A stretch of 23,918 nt of DNA from an uncultured Clostridia bacterium (GTDB lineage: Bacteria; Bacillota; Clostridia; Christensenellales; Aristaeellaceae): the NCBI GenBank assembly GCA_934615145.1, contig CAKTTM010000001.1, positions 1 to 23,918 of the forward strand, read 5' to 3'. The notes under the pieces were generated by a model that searched no databases, was not told the DNA's origin, and was given only the letters and a program-made list of their open reading frames with translations. A program made the translations under genes and the position numbers. Positions within the stretch are counted from its first letter, which is position 1, and each line of letters begins with the position of its first letter. Positions 13,729-22,456 of the stretch are shown in pieces.

Positions 13729-14334
13729 ATGAAGGAAGTGCGCAAGGGCATGCTGCTGGTGATATCGGGTCCCTCTGGCACCGGCAAGGGAACGCTGTGC
13801 GAGCGGCTGCTGCGCTCTGACCCCAGCATTGTCTTTAGCGTGTCCGCCACCACGCGCAAGCCCCGCGAGGGCGAGATCGATGGCGTGCACTACCATTTCC
13901 TCACCGACGAGGCCTATGACCAGCTGCTGGCGCAGGACGCTTTTCTCGAGCACGCCAAGGTGCACGGCCACCGCTACGGCACGCTGATCAGCCAGGTGGA
14001 GCAGGGCATCGAAGAGGGCAAGAACATGCTGCTGGACATCGATCCCCAGGGCGCGCTCAATGTGATGCAGCGCAAGCCCGACACCGTCAGCGTCTTTGTG
14101 TTGCCGCCCAGCTATTCTGCCCTGCGCGAGCGGCTCAAGACCCGCAACACCGATGACCCCGACGAGATCTTGAAGCGCCTGGCCAACGCCTATGGCGAGT
14201 TTGCCATGCTCAAGCACTATCAGTACGCGGTGGTCAATGACGAGCTGGACCTGGCCTTTGAGCGCCTGACCGCCATCATCGTGGCCGAAAAGCACCGCAC
14301 CATCCGCTACTTCCCCGAGATATACGAAAACTAA
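13729..14334 (+). CDS. gmk: Guanylate kinase
   Basis: A 201-residue cytosolic kinase that turns GMP into GDP with ATP. The P-loop is GPSGTGKGT near residues 14-22. The GMP-binding region follows with SVSATTRKPREGEIDGVHYHF, then FLEHAKVHGHRYGT and LDIDPQGALNV. The lid is ALRERLKTRNTDDPDEI. Length is typical. ATG at 13729 with GAAGGAG about 8 nt upstream. It opens the housekeeping cluster, 10 nt before rpoZ, the usual gmk-rpoZ-coaBC-priA order of Bacillota. The remA/yicC neighbours often found upstream are absent here, replaced by the ArsR-type gene. A hairpin sits in its leader. Confidence 0.98.
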   Translation: MKEVRKGMLLVISGPSGTGKGTLCERLLRSDPSIVFSVSATTRKPREGEIDGVHYHFLTDEAYDQLLAQDAFLEHAKVHGHRYGTLISQVEQGIEEGKNMLLDIDPQGALNVMQRKPDTVSVFVLPPSYSALRERLKTRNTDDPDEILKRLANAYGEFAMLKHYQYAVVNDELDLAFERLTAIIVAEKHRTIRYFPEIYEN

Positions 14335-14344
14335 GGAGCAAAGC

Positions 14345-14554
14345 ATGTCGATCAACAAACCGGGTATCGAAGAACTCAGGACCAAGGTGGACTCCAACTA
14401 CACGCTGGTGATACAGGCCAGCCGCCGCGCGCGCCAGCTGATGGAGGGCCTGCCGCCCCTGATCGAGGCCGATGAGAAGAAGGCGCTGTCGGTGGCCATT
14501 GAGGAGATCAACCGCGGGCTGATCACCTATCACCGCAATCTGGAGGACGAGTAA
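14345..14554 (+). CDS. rpoZ: RNA polymerase omega subunit
   Basis: A 69-residue protein of the right size and position for omega, which helps assemble and hold the beta' subunit of RNA polymerase. It has KPGIEELRTKVDSNYTLVIQASRRARQL, matching the omega pattern of a start-proximal LxxKVxxxYxLVxxAxxRAR helix, and a C-terminal VAIEEINRGLITY. ATG at 14345 with AAGGAG 8 nt upstream. It lies between gmk and coaBC, 10 and 4 nt away. Nothing unusual. Confidence 0.95.
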   Translation: MSINKPGIEELRTKVDSNYTLVIQASRRARQLMEGLPPLIEADEKKALSVAIEEINRGLITYHRNLEDE

Positions 14555-14558
14555 GCCA

Positions 14559-15770
14559 GTGGGCGCGCTGCAGGGCAAGACCATTGTGCTGGGCGTCAGC
14601 GGCGGCATCGCGGCCTATAAGGCCTGTGAGCTGTGCTCGCGCCTGGTCAAAGCCGGGGCCAAGGTACATGTCATCATGACGGCCAACGCCTGCCAGTTCG
14701 TCATGCCCATGACGCTGGAGACCCTGTCGCAAAACCCAGTGACCACCGATGTCTTCGCCCGGCCGGAGGATCACCACGAGGTGGAGCATATCGCCCTGGC
14801 CAAGGCCGCTGACCTGTTTGTCATCGCGCCTGCCACCGCCAATGTCATCGCCAAGATTGCCGCCGGCATCGCCGACGATATGCTGACGACCACCCTGCTT
14901 GCCACCAAGGCGCCGCTGCTGATTGCGCCGGCGATGAACACGCAGATGTATTTCAATGCCGCCACGCAGCACAACCTGCAGACGCTCAAATCCCGCGGCG
15001 TGCAGACCATTGGCCCGGACGGCGGCCTGCTGGCCTGCGGGGATGTGGGCGCCGGCCGCATGAGCGAGCCGGTGGCTATCCTGGCGGCCATCGAGCAGCA
15101 CTTTGCCAAGGTGCAGGACTACGCGGGCATCAAGGCGGTGGTGACCGCCGGCCCCACGCGGGAGATGCTTGACCCCGTGCGCTTCCTGACCAACCGTTCG
15201 TCGGGCAAGATGGGCTATGCCATCGCAGAGGCCCTGGCGGCCCGCGGGGCCGAGGTGACACTGGTCTCAGGGCCGGTCAGCCTGACGCCGCCCTTAGGCG
15301 TCAGGGTGGAGAGCATCACCAGCACACAGGACCTGCTGGAGCGCTTAAGCGCCCTGGCGCCCAAGGCCGATGTACTGATACAGGCGGCGGCGCCGGCGGA
15401 CTATACCATGCAGGCCGCGACGGAGAAGATCAAGAAGCAGGACGGACAGCCGCTGACGCTCAGCCTCAGCCAGACGCCCGATGTGGCCAAGGCGGTGGGA
15501 GCCCATAAGCGGGAGGATCAGTTCTTCGTGGGCTTCGCGGCTGAGACAGGCAACAAGCTGGACAACGCCAGGAAGAAGCTGGTGGAGAAGAACCTTGACC
15601 TGATTTGCTTGAACGACGTTACCCAGCCGGGCGCCGGCTTTGAGGTGGACAGCAACCAGCTGACGCTGATCAGCCAGAATAAGGTGATGCGCCTGCCGCA
15701 GCTGAGCAAGCGGGAGACCGCCGACCGGCTGCTTGATGAGATACTGCTGCTTCGAAAGGGCGCTATGTGA
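14559..15770 (+). CDS. coaBC: Bifunctional phosphopantothenoylcysteine decarboxylase / phosphopantothenate-cysteine ligase
   Basis: A 403-residue two-domain enzyme of coenzyme A synthesis: it joins cysteine to 4'-phosphopantothenate and decarboxylates the product. The N-terminal flavin-dependent CoaC domain (about 1-180) shows GVSGGIAAYK, the HHEVEHI region with the active-site His, IAPATANVIAKIAAGIADD, PAMNTQMY and a Cys in the LLACGDVGAGRM flap. The CoaB domain (about 190-403) shows VVTAGPTREMLDPVRFLTNRSSGKMG and AAPADYTMQ. The start is GTG at 14559, 4 nt after the rpoZ stop. The nearest purine-rich site, GGAGG at 14542-14546, is 12 nt away, a long spacing that suggests translational coupling to rpoZ. 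Its stop overlaps the priA GTG. Confidence 0.97.
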   Translation: MGALQGKTIVLGVSGGIAAYKACELCSRLVKAGAKVHVIMTANACQFVMPMTLETLSQNPVTTDVFARPEDHHEVEHIALAKAADLFVIAPATANVIAKIAAGIADDMLTTTLLATKAPLLIAPAMNTQMYFNAATQHNLQTLKSRGVQTIGPDGGLLACGDVGAGRMSEPVAILAAIEQHFAKVQDYAGIKAVVTAGPTREMLDPVRFLTNRSSGKMGYAIAEALAARGAEVTLVSGPVSLTPPLGVRVESITSTQDLLERLSALAPKADVLIQAAAPADYTMQAATEKIKKQDGQPLTLSLSQTPDVAKAVGAHKREDQFFVGFAAETGNKLDNARKKLVEKNLDLICLNDVTQPGAGFEVDSNQLTLISQNKVMRLPQLSKRETADRLLDEILLLRKGAM

Positions 15771-18001
15771 GGCCAGGCTACGCCCAAGTCATTGTAGACA
15801 TCGCCCACGCCGATGTGGACAGGGTCTTCACCTACGCGGTGCCTGACGGCATGGCGCTTGACATCGGCATGCGGGTCAGCATCCCCTTTGGCCACCAGGT
15901 CAAGGAAGGCTATGTGCTGGGGCTGAGTGAGGCCACTGACCTGCCGCCCGAAAAGATACGCCAGATCAAAGCCAGGCTGGAGGACTATCCGGCGCTGCTG
16001 CCGCCCTTGATCGAGCTGGCGCGCGAGATGAGCCAGAGCAGCCACTGCCCCTTGGCGGAGACGCTGCGGCTGATGCTGCCCGCGCAGATGCGCGGCGGCC
16101 GCGTCAAGGTCAAGACCCGCAAGGCGGCGCAGCTGATCGTCTCGGGCGACAAGCTGGATGCCGGCCGCGCCGCGCAGAGCCGTGCGCCCAAGCGGCGCCT
16201 GCTGCTGGATCTGCTGGCTGATGGTGAGATTCACCCCGTGGAGGAGCTGGCGCTGCTGGTGCGCGGGCCCCTGGAGGCACTCAAGGTGCTGGAGGGCCAG
16301 GGCCTGGTCAGCCTCTTTGATCAGGAGCTGCTGCGCTCGCCCTACCCCGATCAGCCCATCCGCGAGCCCGACCCGGTGCTCACCCCCTCGCAGGAGGAGG
16401 TACTGCAGGAGATACTGCCGGCGCTCAGCCGCAGGCAGGGCGCCTTCCTGCTACACGGCGTGACGGGCTCTGGCAAGACCGAGGTCTACATCCGCGCGGT
16501 GCGCCAGGCGCTCAAGCAAGGCATGGGTGCCATCGTGCTGGTGCCCGAGATCGTGCTCACACCGCAGATGGTGCGCTGGTTCCGCGGCCGCTTTGAGGAT
16601 GAGGCCGCGGTGCTGCATTCCAGGCTGTCGGCCGGAGAGCGCTTTGACGAGTGGCGCCGCATCCGCCTGGGCCAGGCCCGCGTGGTCATCGGCGCCCGCA
16701 GCGCCATCTTTGCGCCGGTGAGCAACCTGGGGCTGATCATCATCGATGAGGAGCACGAGGGCAGCTATGTCTCAGACCGCCTGCCCGCCTATGACGCAAG
16801 GCAGGTGGCACAGAGCCGGGCAAAACGCGAGGGCGCGGCCCTGCTGCTGGCCAGCGCCACGCCCTCTATCTTGTCCTTTGCCAAGGCCAGGCGGGGCGAC
16901 TACATGCTGCTGGAGATGCCAGAGCGCGTCAACGGCCGCCCGCTGCCTCAGGTCAGCGTGGTGGATATGCGTCAGGAGCTGCGGCTGGGCAACAAGGGCA
17001 TGTTCTCCGGCCTGCTGCTGGAGAAGCTGGATCACTGCCTGAGCCAGGGGCAGCAGGCGATGCTCTTCATCAACCGCCGCGGCTACGCGCCCAGCGTGGT
17101 CTGCCGAAAGTGCGGGCACACCATGGCCTGCCAGGCCTGCGATGTCAGCCTGACCTGGCATAGCTGGGATCAGGCCCTGCACTGCCACTACTGCGGGCAA
17201 AGGTCGCCGATGCCCAGCAGCTGTCCGGCCTGCGGCTCTGGCTATATCCGCACGGTGGGCGTGGGCACGCAGCGGGTGGAGGAAGAGGTGCAAAAGCGCT
17301 TTCCCGGCGTCAGCATCGTGCGCATGGACAATGACACCACCCAATTGAAAGACGGGCACCGCAAGCTGATCAACCGCTTTCGCTCGGGCGAGGCTCGGGT
17401 GATGGTGGGCACGCAGATGATTGCCAAGGGCCTGGACTTTCCGGAGGTCACCCTGGTGGGCGCCGTGCTGGCCGATCTGTCGCTCAACCTGCCCGACTAC
17501 CGCAGCGCCGAGCGCAGTTTCCAGCTGCTCACCCAGGTGGCGGGCCGCGCGGGCCGGGCCAGCATGCCAGGCGAGGTGGTCATCCAGACCTATCAGCCCG
17601 AGCATTATGCCATCCGGGCTGCCGCCAGCCAGGACTACCGCAGTTTCTTTGAGGAGGAGTTTGGCCGCAGAAGGCGCGATCTCTACCCCCCCTTTACCTT
17701 GCTGTGCCGCCTGCTGTGCCAGTCCGCGCAGGAGGGCGTCGCGCGGCAAACCAGCGCCGCGCTCTACGCGCGGGTGGAGCAGCTGTGCGCGGCCGACGCC
17801 GCCATCAAAAAGCGGGTATTATTCTTTCGTGAGGATGAGGCGCCCATCAAGAAAATCATGGGCCGCTGGCGCGCCCAGGTCTACATCAAGCTGTTGGAGC
17901 ATCCGGATTCGCAGCGGGTGCTGCAGCACCTGCAGACCCTGGCGCAGGAGGACTGGCCCTGCGAGGTCAGCCTGGAGATCAACCCCGCCTCATTAGCCTA
18001 A
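15767..18001 (+). CDS. priA: Primosomal replication restart helicase PriA
   Basis: A 744-residue 3'-to-5' helicase that reloads the replisome at collapsed forks. The N-terminal fork-end-binding domain (YAQVIVDIAHADVDRVFTYAVP) is followed by a linker and the helicase core. Walker A is GVTGSGKTEVY near residue 231 and Walker B is DEEHEGSY near 326. The zinc-binding insertion near 445-490 holds eight cysteines (CRKCGHTMACQACD, CHYCG, CPACGSG). The helicase C-part has MDNDTT, GTQMIAKGLDFPEVTLVG and QVAGRAGRA. Length matches the family. The GTG start at 15767 overlaps the coaBC stop by 4 nt (GTGA). def follows after 15 nt. Confidence 0.97.
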   Translation: MRPGYAQVIVDIAHADVDRVFTYAVPDGMALDIGMRVSIPFGHQVKEGYVLGLSEATDLPPEKIRQIKARLEDYPALLPPLIELAREMSQSSHCPLAETLRLMLPAQMRGGRVKVKTRKAAQLIVSGDKLDAGRAAQSRAPKRRLLLDLLADGEIHPVEELALLVRGPLEALKVLEGQGLVSLFDQELLRSPYPDQPIREPDPVLTPSQEEVLQEILPALSRRQGAFLLHGVTGSGKTEVYIRAVRQALKQGMGAIVLVPEIVLTPQMVRWFRGRFEDEAAVLHSRLSAGERFDEWRRIRLGQARVVIGARSAIFAPVSNLGLIIIDEEHEGSYVSDRLPAYDARQVAQSRAKREGAALLLASATPSILSFAKARRGDYMLLEMPERVNGRPLPQVSVVDMRQELRLGNKGMFSGLLLEKLDHCLSQGQQAMLFINRRGYAPSVVCRKCGHTMACQACDVSLTWHSWDQALHCHYCGQRSPMPSSCPACGSGYIRTVGVGTQRVEEEVQKRFPGVSIVRMDNDTTQLKDGHRKLINRFRSGEARVMVGTQMIAKGLDFPEVTLVGAVLADLSLNLPDYRSAERSFQLLTQVAGRAGRASMPGEVVIQTYQPEHYAIRAAASQDYRSFFEEEFGRRRRDLYPPFTLLCRLLCQSAQEGVARQTSAALYARVEQLCAADAAIKKRVLFFREDEAPIKKIMGRWRAQVYIKLLEHPDSQRVLQHLQTLAQEDWPCEVSLEINPASLA

Positions 18002-18016
18002 AAGGAGTCAAGACAT

Positions 18017-18505
18017 ATGTCAAAGAAAAAGATACTGACCATTGGCGAGCCGCTGCTGCGCGCCGTGAGCCACCCGGTCAAAAAGTTTGACCTGCGGCTG
18101 TCCATGATATTGCGCGACATGGCAGACACCATGTACCAGGCCAATGGCATCGGCCTGGCAGCACCGCAAGTCGGCTTGATGCGCCGCATCATCGTCGTAG
18201 ATGTGGGCGAGGGCCTGGTGGAGATGATCAACCCTGAGATCATCGCCCACGAGGGCGAGATCGCTATGGACGAGGGCTGCCTGTCGGTGCCCGGCCGCCG
18301 CGGCTGCGTTACCCGGCCTGAAAAGGTGACCGTGCGCGCCCAGGACAAGAAGGGCAAGCACTTCGAGGTGGAGGCCGACGGCCTCTACGCGCGCTGCCTG
18401 CAGCACGAGATCGACCACCTGGACGGCGTGCTGTATGTGGACAAGATGGACTACGAGGTCTTTGAGGACGAGGATGAGGAACTGCAGGAGGCGGCGGGCG
18501 TATAG
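18017..18505 (+). CDS. def: Peptide deformylase
   Basis: A 162-residue metalloenzyme that removes the formyl group from new proteins at the ribosome exit. The three diagnostic motifs are present: GIGLAAPQVG near residue 45, EGCLSVPG near 91 (metal-ligand Cys) and QHEIDHLDG near 133 (two metal-ligand His and the catalytic Glu). The tail is strongly acidic (FEDEDEEL). ATG at 18017 with AAAGGAG 10 nt upstream. It is followed after 2 nt by fmt, whose product adds the group that Def removes. Confidence 0.97.
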   Translation: MSKKKILTIGEPLLRAVSHPVKKFDLRLSMILRDMADTMYQANGIGLAAPQVGLMRRIIVVDVGEGLVEMINPEIIAHEGEIAMDEGCLSVPGRRGCVTRPEKVTVRAQDKKGKHFEVEADGLYARCLQHEIDHLDGVLYVDKMDYEVFEDEDEELQEAAGV

Positions 18506-18507
18506 GC

Positions 18508-19458
18508 ATGCGAATCGTGTTCATGGGCACGCCTGACTACGCGGTGCAGTCCCTGCGGGCGCTGGTGGATAGTGGCCATCAGGTGGTGGGGGTCTTCACC
18601 CAGCCGGACAAGCCCAAGGGCCGCGGTGGCAAGGTGCTGCCCCCGCCCGCCAAGGTCTATGCCCTGGCGCAGGGCATCCCCGTCTTTCAGCCATCAAGGA
18701 TACGCCAGGACGGGGTGGCGGCGCTGGAGGCGCTGCGGCCCGATCTGTGCGTGACGGCGGCCTTTGGCCAGATACTCTCCCAGGAGGTGCTGGACATACC
18801 GCCGCTGGGCACCATCAATGTGCATGCCTCGCTGCTGCCGGCCTATCGCGGCAGCGCGCCCATCAACTGGTGTTTGATCAAGGGGGAGACGCTGACCGGT
18901 GTGACCACCATGATGACCGACAAGGGCATCGACACCGGCGACATCCTGCTGCAGCGCGAGTGCGCCATCGAACCGGATGAGACCGCGGGGGAACTGACAC
19001 AGCGCCTGGCCAGCCTGGGGGCTGAACTGCTGATCGATACCATCAGGCGCCTCGAGGCCGGTGACCTGCCGCGCAGGCCGCAGGACGAGGCGCAGGCCAG
19101 CTATCACCCCATGCTGCGCAAGGAGATGGGCCGCATCGACTGGCGGCTGCCAGCGCAGGCGCTGGCCAATCTGGTGCGCGGGCTCAACCCCTGGCCCTGC
19201 GCCTACACGGCCTCGCCCTGGGGGACGCTGAAGATCCTCAGCGCCTGGGCAGAGGAGGGCGTATCAGGCCAGCCCGGCCAGGCCCTGGAGGCCAATGACA
19301 GACAAGGCCTGCTGATAGGCACCGGGCAGGGCGCCTTGCGGGTGGAGAGCCTGCAGGCACCCGGCGGCAAGGCGATGCGCGCGCAGGACTATCTGCGCGG
19401 CCATCCGCTGCCGGAGGGCAGCAACTTCCTGGATGACGGAGAGGACGGCAAGCCATGA
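18508..19458 (+). CDS. fmt: Methionyl-tRNA formyltransferase
   Basis: A 316-residue enzyme that formylates initiator Met-tRNA with 10-formyl-tetrahydrofolate. It begins MRIVFMGTPDYAVQSLRAL, typical of the family. The catalytic region has GTINVHASLLPAYRGSAPINW (Asn and His of the active site, and the SLLPxYRG signature) and TDKGIDTGDILLQ (catalytic Asp). The C-terminal domain (VRGLNPWPCAYT onward) is the tRNA-binding part. ATG at 18508, 2 nt after def. Its stop overlaps the rsmB ATG by 4 nt. Confidence 0.97.
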   Translation: MRIVFMGTPDYAVQSLRALVDSGHQVVGVFTQPDKPKGRGGKVLPPPAKVYALAQGIPVFQPSRIRQDGVAALEALRPDLCVTAAFGQILSQEVLDIPPLGTINVHASLLPAYRGSAPINWCLIKGETLTGVTTMMTDKGIDTGDILLQRECAIEPDETAGELTQRLASLGAELLIDTIRRLEAGDLPRRPQDEAQASYHPMLRKEMGRIDWRLPAQALANLVRGLNPWPCAYTASPWGTLKILSAWAEEGVSGQPGQALEANDRQGLLIGTGQGALRVESLQAPGGKAMRAQDYLRGHPLPEGSNFLDDGEDGKP

Positions 19459-21377
19459 GCGAGAAAGACAGGAAGGGCCCCTACGGCCGCCCGGCGCCGC
19501 GCCAGGATGCGCCGCGCAGACAGGACAGGCCCCGCCCCCCGCAGGGCGAGCGGCAGTATCGCCGCCCCGCGCCCAAGCCTGAGGGCGGCGAACGCAGGTT
19601 TGGCCGCCCCGCGCCTCGGCCAGCGGATGGTGAGCGCAAGTTCGGTCGCCCCGCGCCTCGGCCTGAGGGTGGCGAGCGCAAGCCCTTTGGTCAACGCCCT
19701 GCTGGGCCCAGGCCCGCTGAAGGCGAGCGCAAGTTCGGCCGTCCCGCTCCTCGGCCCGCTGAGGGCGAGCGCAAGTTCGGTCGCCCGGCGCCCCGGCCTG
19801 AGGGTGGCGAGCGTAAGTTTGGTCGCCCCGCGCCCAAGCCCGCTGAGGGAGAGCGAAAGCCCTTCGGTCGTCCTGCGCCCCGGCCTTCGGATAGCGAGCG
19901 CAAGCCCTTTGGCCAGCGCCCCGGCGGCGACAGGCCGGCCTTTGGCCGTCCTGCCGGGCCCAGACCTGCCTTCAATAAGCCGGGTTCGGGCAGCCCCCGG
20001 CCGCTGACCGACCCCAAGCCGGCAAGGCCCGCGCCGGGCATGAGCTCGGACGCCCGCAAGTCAGCCTGGCAGGTGCTCAACCGCGTGCTGCTGGAATCCG
20101 GCTTCGCCTCGCTGAGTCTGGATGAGCATTTCAGCACCGTCTATCTATCGCCGCGCGACAAGCGGCTGTGCACCCACATCGTCTACCTGACACTGGAAAA
20201 TGTGAACCGGCTGGACTTCGCGCTCGACCGCCTGCTGGAGGATCCCTCGCGGCTGGACAAGCGGCTGCGCAACCTGCTGCGTCTTAGCGCCGCGCAGATA
20301 CTGCTGCTGGATCGCGTGCCGGACAGCGCCGCCGTCAATGAGGCGGTCAAGCTGACACGCGAGGCCGGCATGGAGGAGCTGACCGGCCTTGTCAACGGCG
20401 TGCTGCGCAACCTGATCCGCTCGATCGATGAGATCCCCTGGCCCAAGCCCGAGGATGGGCTTAGCTTCTACACCATCATGCACTCGCTGCCCGAATGGTA
20501 TGTCAGCCAGGTGCTGGCCGACTATGGCCCTGAAACGGGCCATCAGATACTGATCTATCAGCGGCCCCGCCACGGCATCACCATCCGGCCCAACTTGAAC
20601 CGCGTCAGCGAGGCGCAGTTTCAGCAGATACTGGACAAGAAGACCTGGACGCACGAGAAGGGCATCATGCCCCAGGCCTGGCAGGTCTATGGCGCGGCGG
20701 ATATCGCCCGCGATATTGACTTTCTGGAGGGCAGCTTTTCCATACAGGGCGAGGGCAGCATGGTGGCGGCGGAGGCCGCGTACCTGAAGCTGGGCGCCCA
20801 GGTGCTGGACACCTGCGCCGCGCCCGGCGGCAAGGCCGCCTACCTGGCGGAAAAGATGCAGGGCACCGGGCGCATCCACGCCTGGGATGTACATGCCCAT
20901 CGGGTGGACCTGATACAGGCCCTGGCCGAGCGGCTGCGCTTTTATAACATACGCCCGGCGCTGCGTGACGCCCTAGTCTACCGTGAGCAGCTGGAGACCA
21001 GCATGGATGTGGTGCTGATCGACGCGCCCTGCACCGGCAGCGGTGTGATGATCGACAAGCCCGACCTCAAGGCCCGCCTGCAGCAGGAAAACTTGACCTC
21101 CCTGGTGCAGACGCAGCGGCAGATGCTGGATACCTGCTGGCGCTATGTCAGGCCCGGCGGCCTGCTGGTCTACGCCACCTGCTCGCTGCTGCCAGACGAG
21201 AATGAGCGCCAGGTGGCCGCCTTCCTGAGCGAGCATCCGGCCTTTCAGATGGACCCGCTGCCGGACAGCATCCCCGAGCAGCTGCGCCAGCAGACAGGGG
21301 AGCACGGCCTGCAATTGCTGCCCCACCGCGATGGCACCGAGGGCTTCTTTGTCGCCCGCATGAGGCGGATGGGATGA
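19455..21377 (+). CDS. rsmB: 16S rRNA (cytosine-967-C5)-methyltransferase with repetitive basic N-terminal extension
   Basis: A 640-residue protein; usual RsmB is about 430-450 residues. The first 195 are low-complexity, rich in Arg, Pro, Gly and Ala, with a 14-residue repeat of the type KFGRPAPRPxxGER. The normal enzyme follows: a NusB-like RNA-binding domain (about 200-335: SAWQVLNRVLLE, LRNLLRLSAAQILLLD, AVNEAVKLTREAG) and a SAM-dependent methyltransferase domain with LDTCAAPGGKAAYLAEKM near 450, DAPCTGSGVMIDKPDL near 523 (TGSG where SGLG is usual) and YATCSLLPDENE near 574 holding the catalytic Cys. It methylates C967 of 16S rRNA by E. coli numbering. ATG at 19455 overlaps the fmt stop. 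The reading frame and coupling leave no later ATG better placed before residue 196, so the extension is probably translated, though a start at Met196 cannot be excluded. Confidence 0.95.
   Translation: MSEKDRKGPYGRPAPRQDAPRRQDRPRPPQGERQYRRPAPKPEGGERRFGRPAPRPADGERKFGRPAPRPEGGERKPFGQRPAGPRPAEGERKFGRPAPRPAEGERKFGRPAPRPEGGERKFGRPAPKPAEGERKPFGRPAPRPSDSERKPFGQRPGGDRPAFGRPAGPRPAFNKPGSGSPRPLTDPKPARPAPGMSSDARKSAWQVLNRVLLESGFASLSLDEHFSTVYLSPRDKRLCTHIVYLTLENVNRLDFALDRLLEDPSRLDKRLRNLLRLSAAQILLLDRVPDSAAVNEAVKLTREAGMEELTGLVNGVLRNLIRSIDEIPWPKPEDGLSFYTIMHSLPEWYVSQVLADYGPETGHQILIYQRPRHGITIRPNLNRVSEAQFQQILDKKTWTHEKGIMPQAWQVYGAADIARDIDFLEGSFSIQGEGSMVAAEAAYLKLGAQVLDTCAAPGGKAAYLAEKMQGTGRIHAWDVHAHRVDLIQALAERLRFYNIRPALRDALVYREQLETSMDVVLIDAPCTGSGVMIDKPDLKARLQQENLTSLVQTQRQMLDTCWRYVRPGGLLVYATCSLLPDENERQVAAFLSEHPAFQMDPLPDSIPEQLRQQTGEHGLQLLPHRDGTEGFFVARMRRMG
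19554..19901 (+). repeat. Degenerate 42-nt tandem repeats encoding the RsmB N-terminal tail
   Basis: About eight copies of a roughly 14-codon unit with consensus KFGRPAPRPxxGER cover residues 34-149. Two or three units carry an extra Pro (KPFG) or a GQRPAGPRP variant, and weaker copies continue to about residue 172. Copies differ at silent positions, so the repeat is old or selected at protein level. Confidence 0.85.
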
Positions 21378-22456
21378 GGGAGCAGCTGCACGGCTATATG
21401 CCGGGTGAGCTCAGAGACTGGCTGAAAGGTCACGATCAGCCCGCCTTTCGCGCGGCGCAGCTCTTTGGTTGGCTGCACAAGGGCGCCAGCTTCGACCAGA
21501 TGAGCAACCTGCCCAAGGCCCTGCGCGAGGCGCTGCAGGCCCAGGCCGATGACGCCCCCACGCGCATCGAGGAAAGGCTGGTCTCCGCCAAGGATGGCAC
21601 GATCAAATACCTGTTTGCCATGCGCGACGGCCACTGCGTGGAGGGGGTGCAGATGCGCTACCGCCACGGCGTGACGCTGTGCCTGTCCACCCAGGTGGGC
21701 TGCCTGATGGGCTGCTCCTTTTGCGCCAGCACCCTGGAGGGCAAGGCCAGAGACTTGACCGCGGCCGAGATGCTGCACATGGTGCTGGTGGTGGGTGGCG
21801 AGCTGGGCGATGAGCGTGTGGGCAACATCGTGCTGATGGGCTCGGGCGAACCCTTTGACAACTATGAGCAGGTGGTGCGCTTCCTGCGGCTGGTCAGCCA
21901 TCCGGAAGGGCTGAACATTGGCCTGAGACACATATCGCTGTCCACCTGCGGGCTGGTCGACCAGATGCGCGCCTTCGCGCAGGAGGGGCTGCCGGTGACG
22001 CTGTCGGTCTCCCTGCACGCGCCCAACGACCAGATCCGCCAGAGCATGATGCCCGTGGCCCGCCGCTGGCCGATGGATCAATTGCTGGATGCCTGCCGCT
22101 ACTATATTGAAAAGACTGGCCGGCGCGTGGTCTTTGAGTATGCCCTGGTGGAAGGGGTCAATGACAGGCCCGAGCACGCCCGCGAGCTGGCCTCGCGCCT
22201 ACGGGGCATGCAGTGCCATGTCAACCTGATACCGCTCAATCACGTGCCCGAGCGCCAGCTGCGGGGCGTCAGCGTTCGGGGCGCAGCCGGCTTTCTGCAG
22301 GCGCTGGAGAATCTGCACATTTCAGCCACCCTGCGCCGCGAGATGGGCGACGACATCGCCGGCGCCTGCGGGCAGCTGCGGCGGCAGTACCTCAAGGCCG
22401 GGGCCGGCAACCTGATGGACCCATCACTTGAGCCAAAGGAGGAAAACAGCCTATGA
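21374..22456 (+). CDS. rlmN: Dual-specificity 23S rRNA/tRNA adenosine-C2 methyltransferase (radical SAM)
   Basis: A 360-residue radical SAM enzyme that methylates A2503 of 23S rRNA and A37 of some tRNAs (E. coli numbering). The iron-sulfur motif is C110-LMG-C114-SF-C117. Other family motifs are QLFGWLHKGA, GVTLCLSTQVG, NIVLMGSGEPFDNY (GxGE), LSTCGLV and the C-terminal REMGDDIAGACGQLRR, in which Cys332 is the second catalytic cysteine. All key residues for RlmN are present. A2503 lies in the site of drugs met by Lsa-type ABC-F proteins, but Cfr-like activity is not suggested. ATG at 21374 overlaps the rsmB stop by 4 nt; the stop overlaps the next ATG likewise. Confidence 0.96.
   Translation: MREQLHGYMPGELRDWLKGHDQPAFRAAQLFGWLHKGASFDQMSNLPKALREALQAQADDAPTRIEERLVSAKDGTIKYLFAMRDGHCVEGVQMRYRHGVTLCLSTQVGCLMGCSFCASTLEGKARDLTAAEMLHMVLVVGGELGDERVGNIVLMGSGEPFDNYEQVVRFLRLVSHPEGLNIGLRHISLSTCGLVDQMRAFAQEGLPVTLSVSLHAPNDQIRQSMMPVARRWPMDQLLDACRYYIEKTGRRVVFEYALVEGVNDRPEHARELASRLRGMQCHVNLIPLNHVPERQLRGVSVRGAAGFLQALENLHISATLRREMGDDIAGACGQLRRQYLKAGAGNLMDPSLEPKEENSL

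Noticed and set aside
19554..19901. Tandem repeats considered as a CRISPR array
   Set aside because: The units are contiguous, without unique spacers, stay in frame and encode a protein repeat within rsmB.
21374..22456. Possible Cfr-type resistance methyltransferase
   Set aside because: Gene position and motifs match the housekeeping RlmN; nothing in the sequence points to Cfr.
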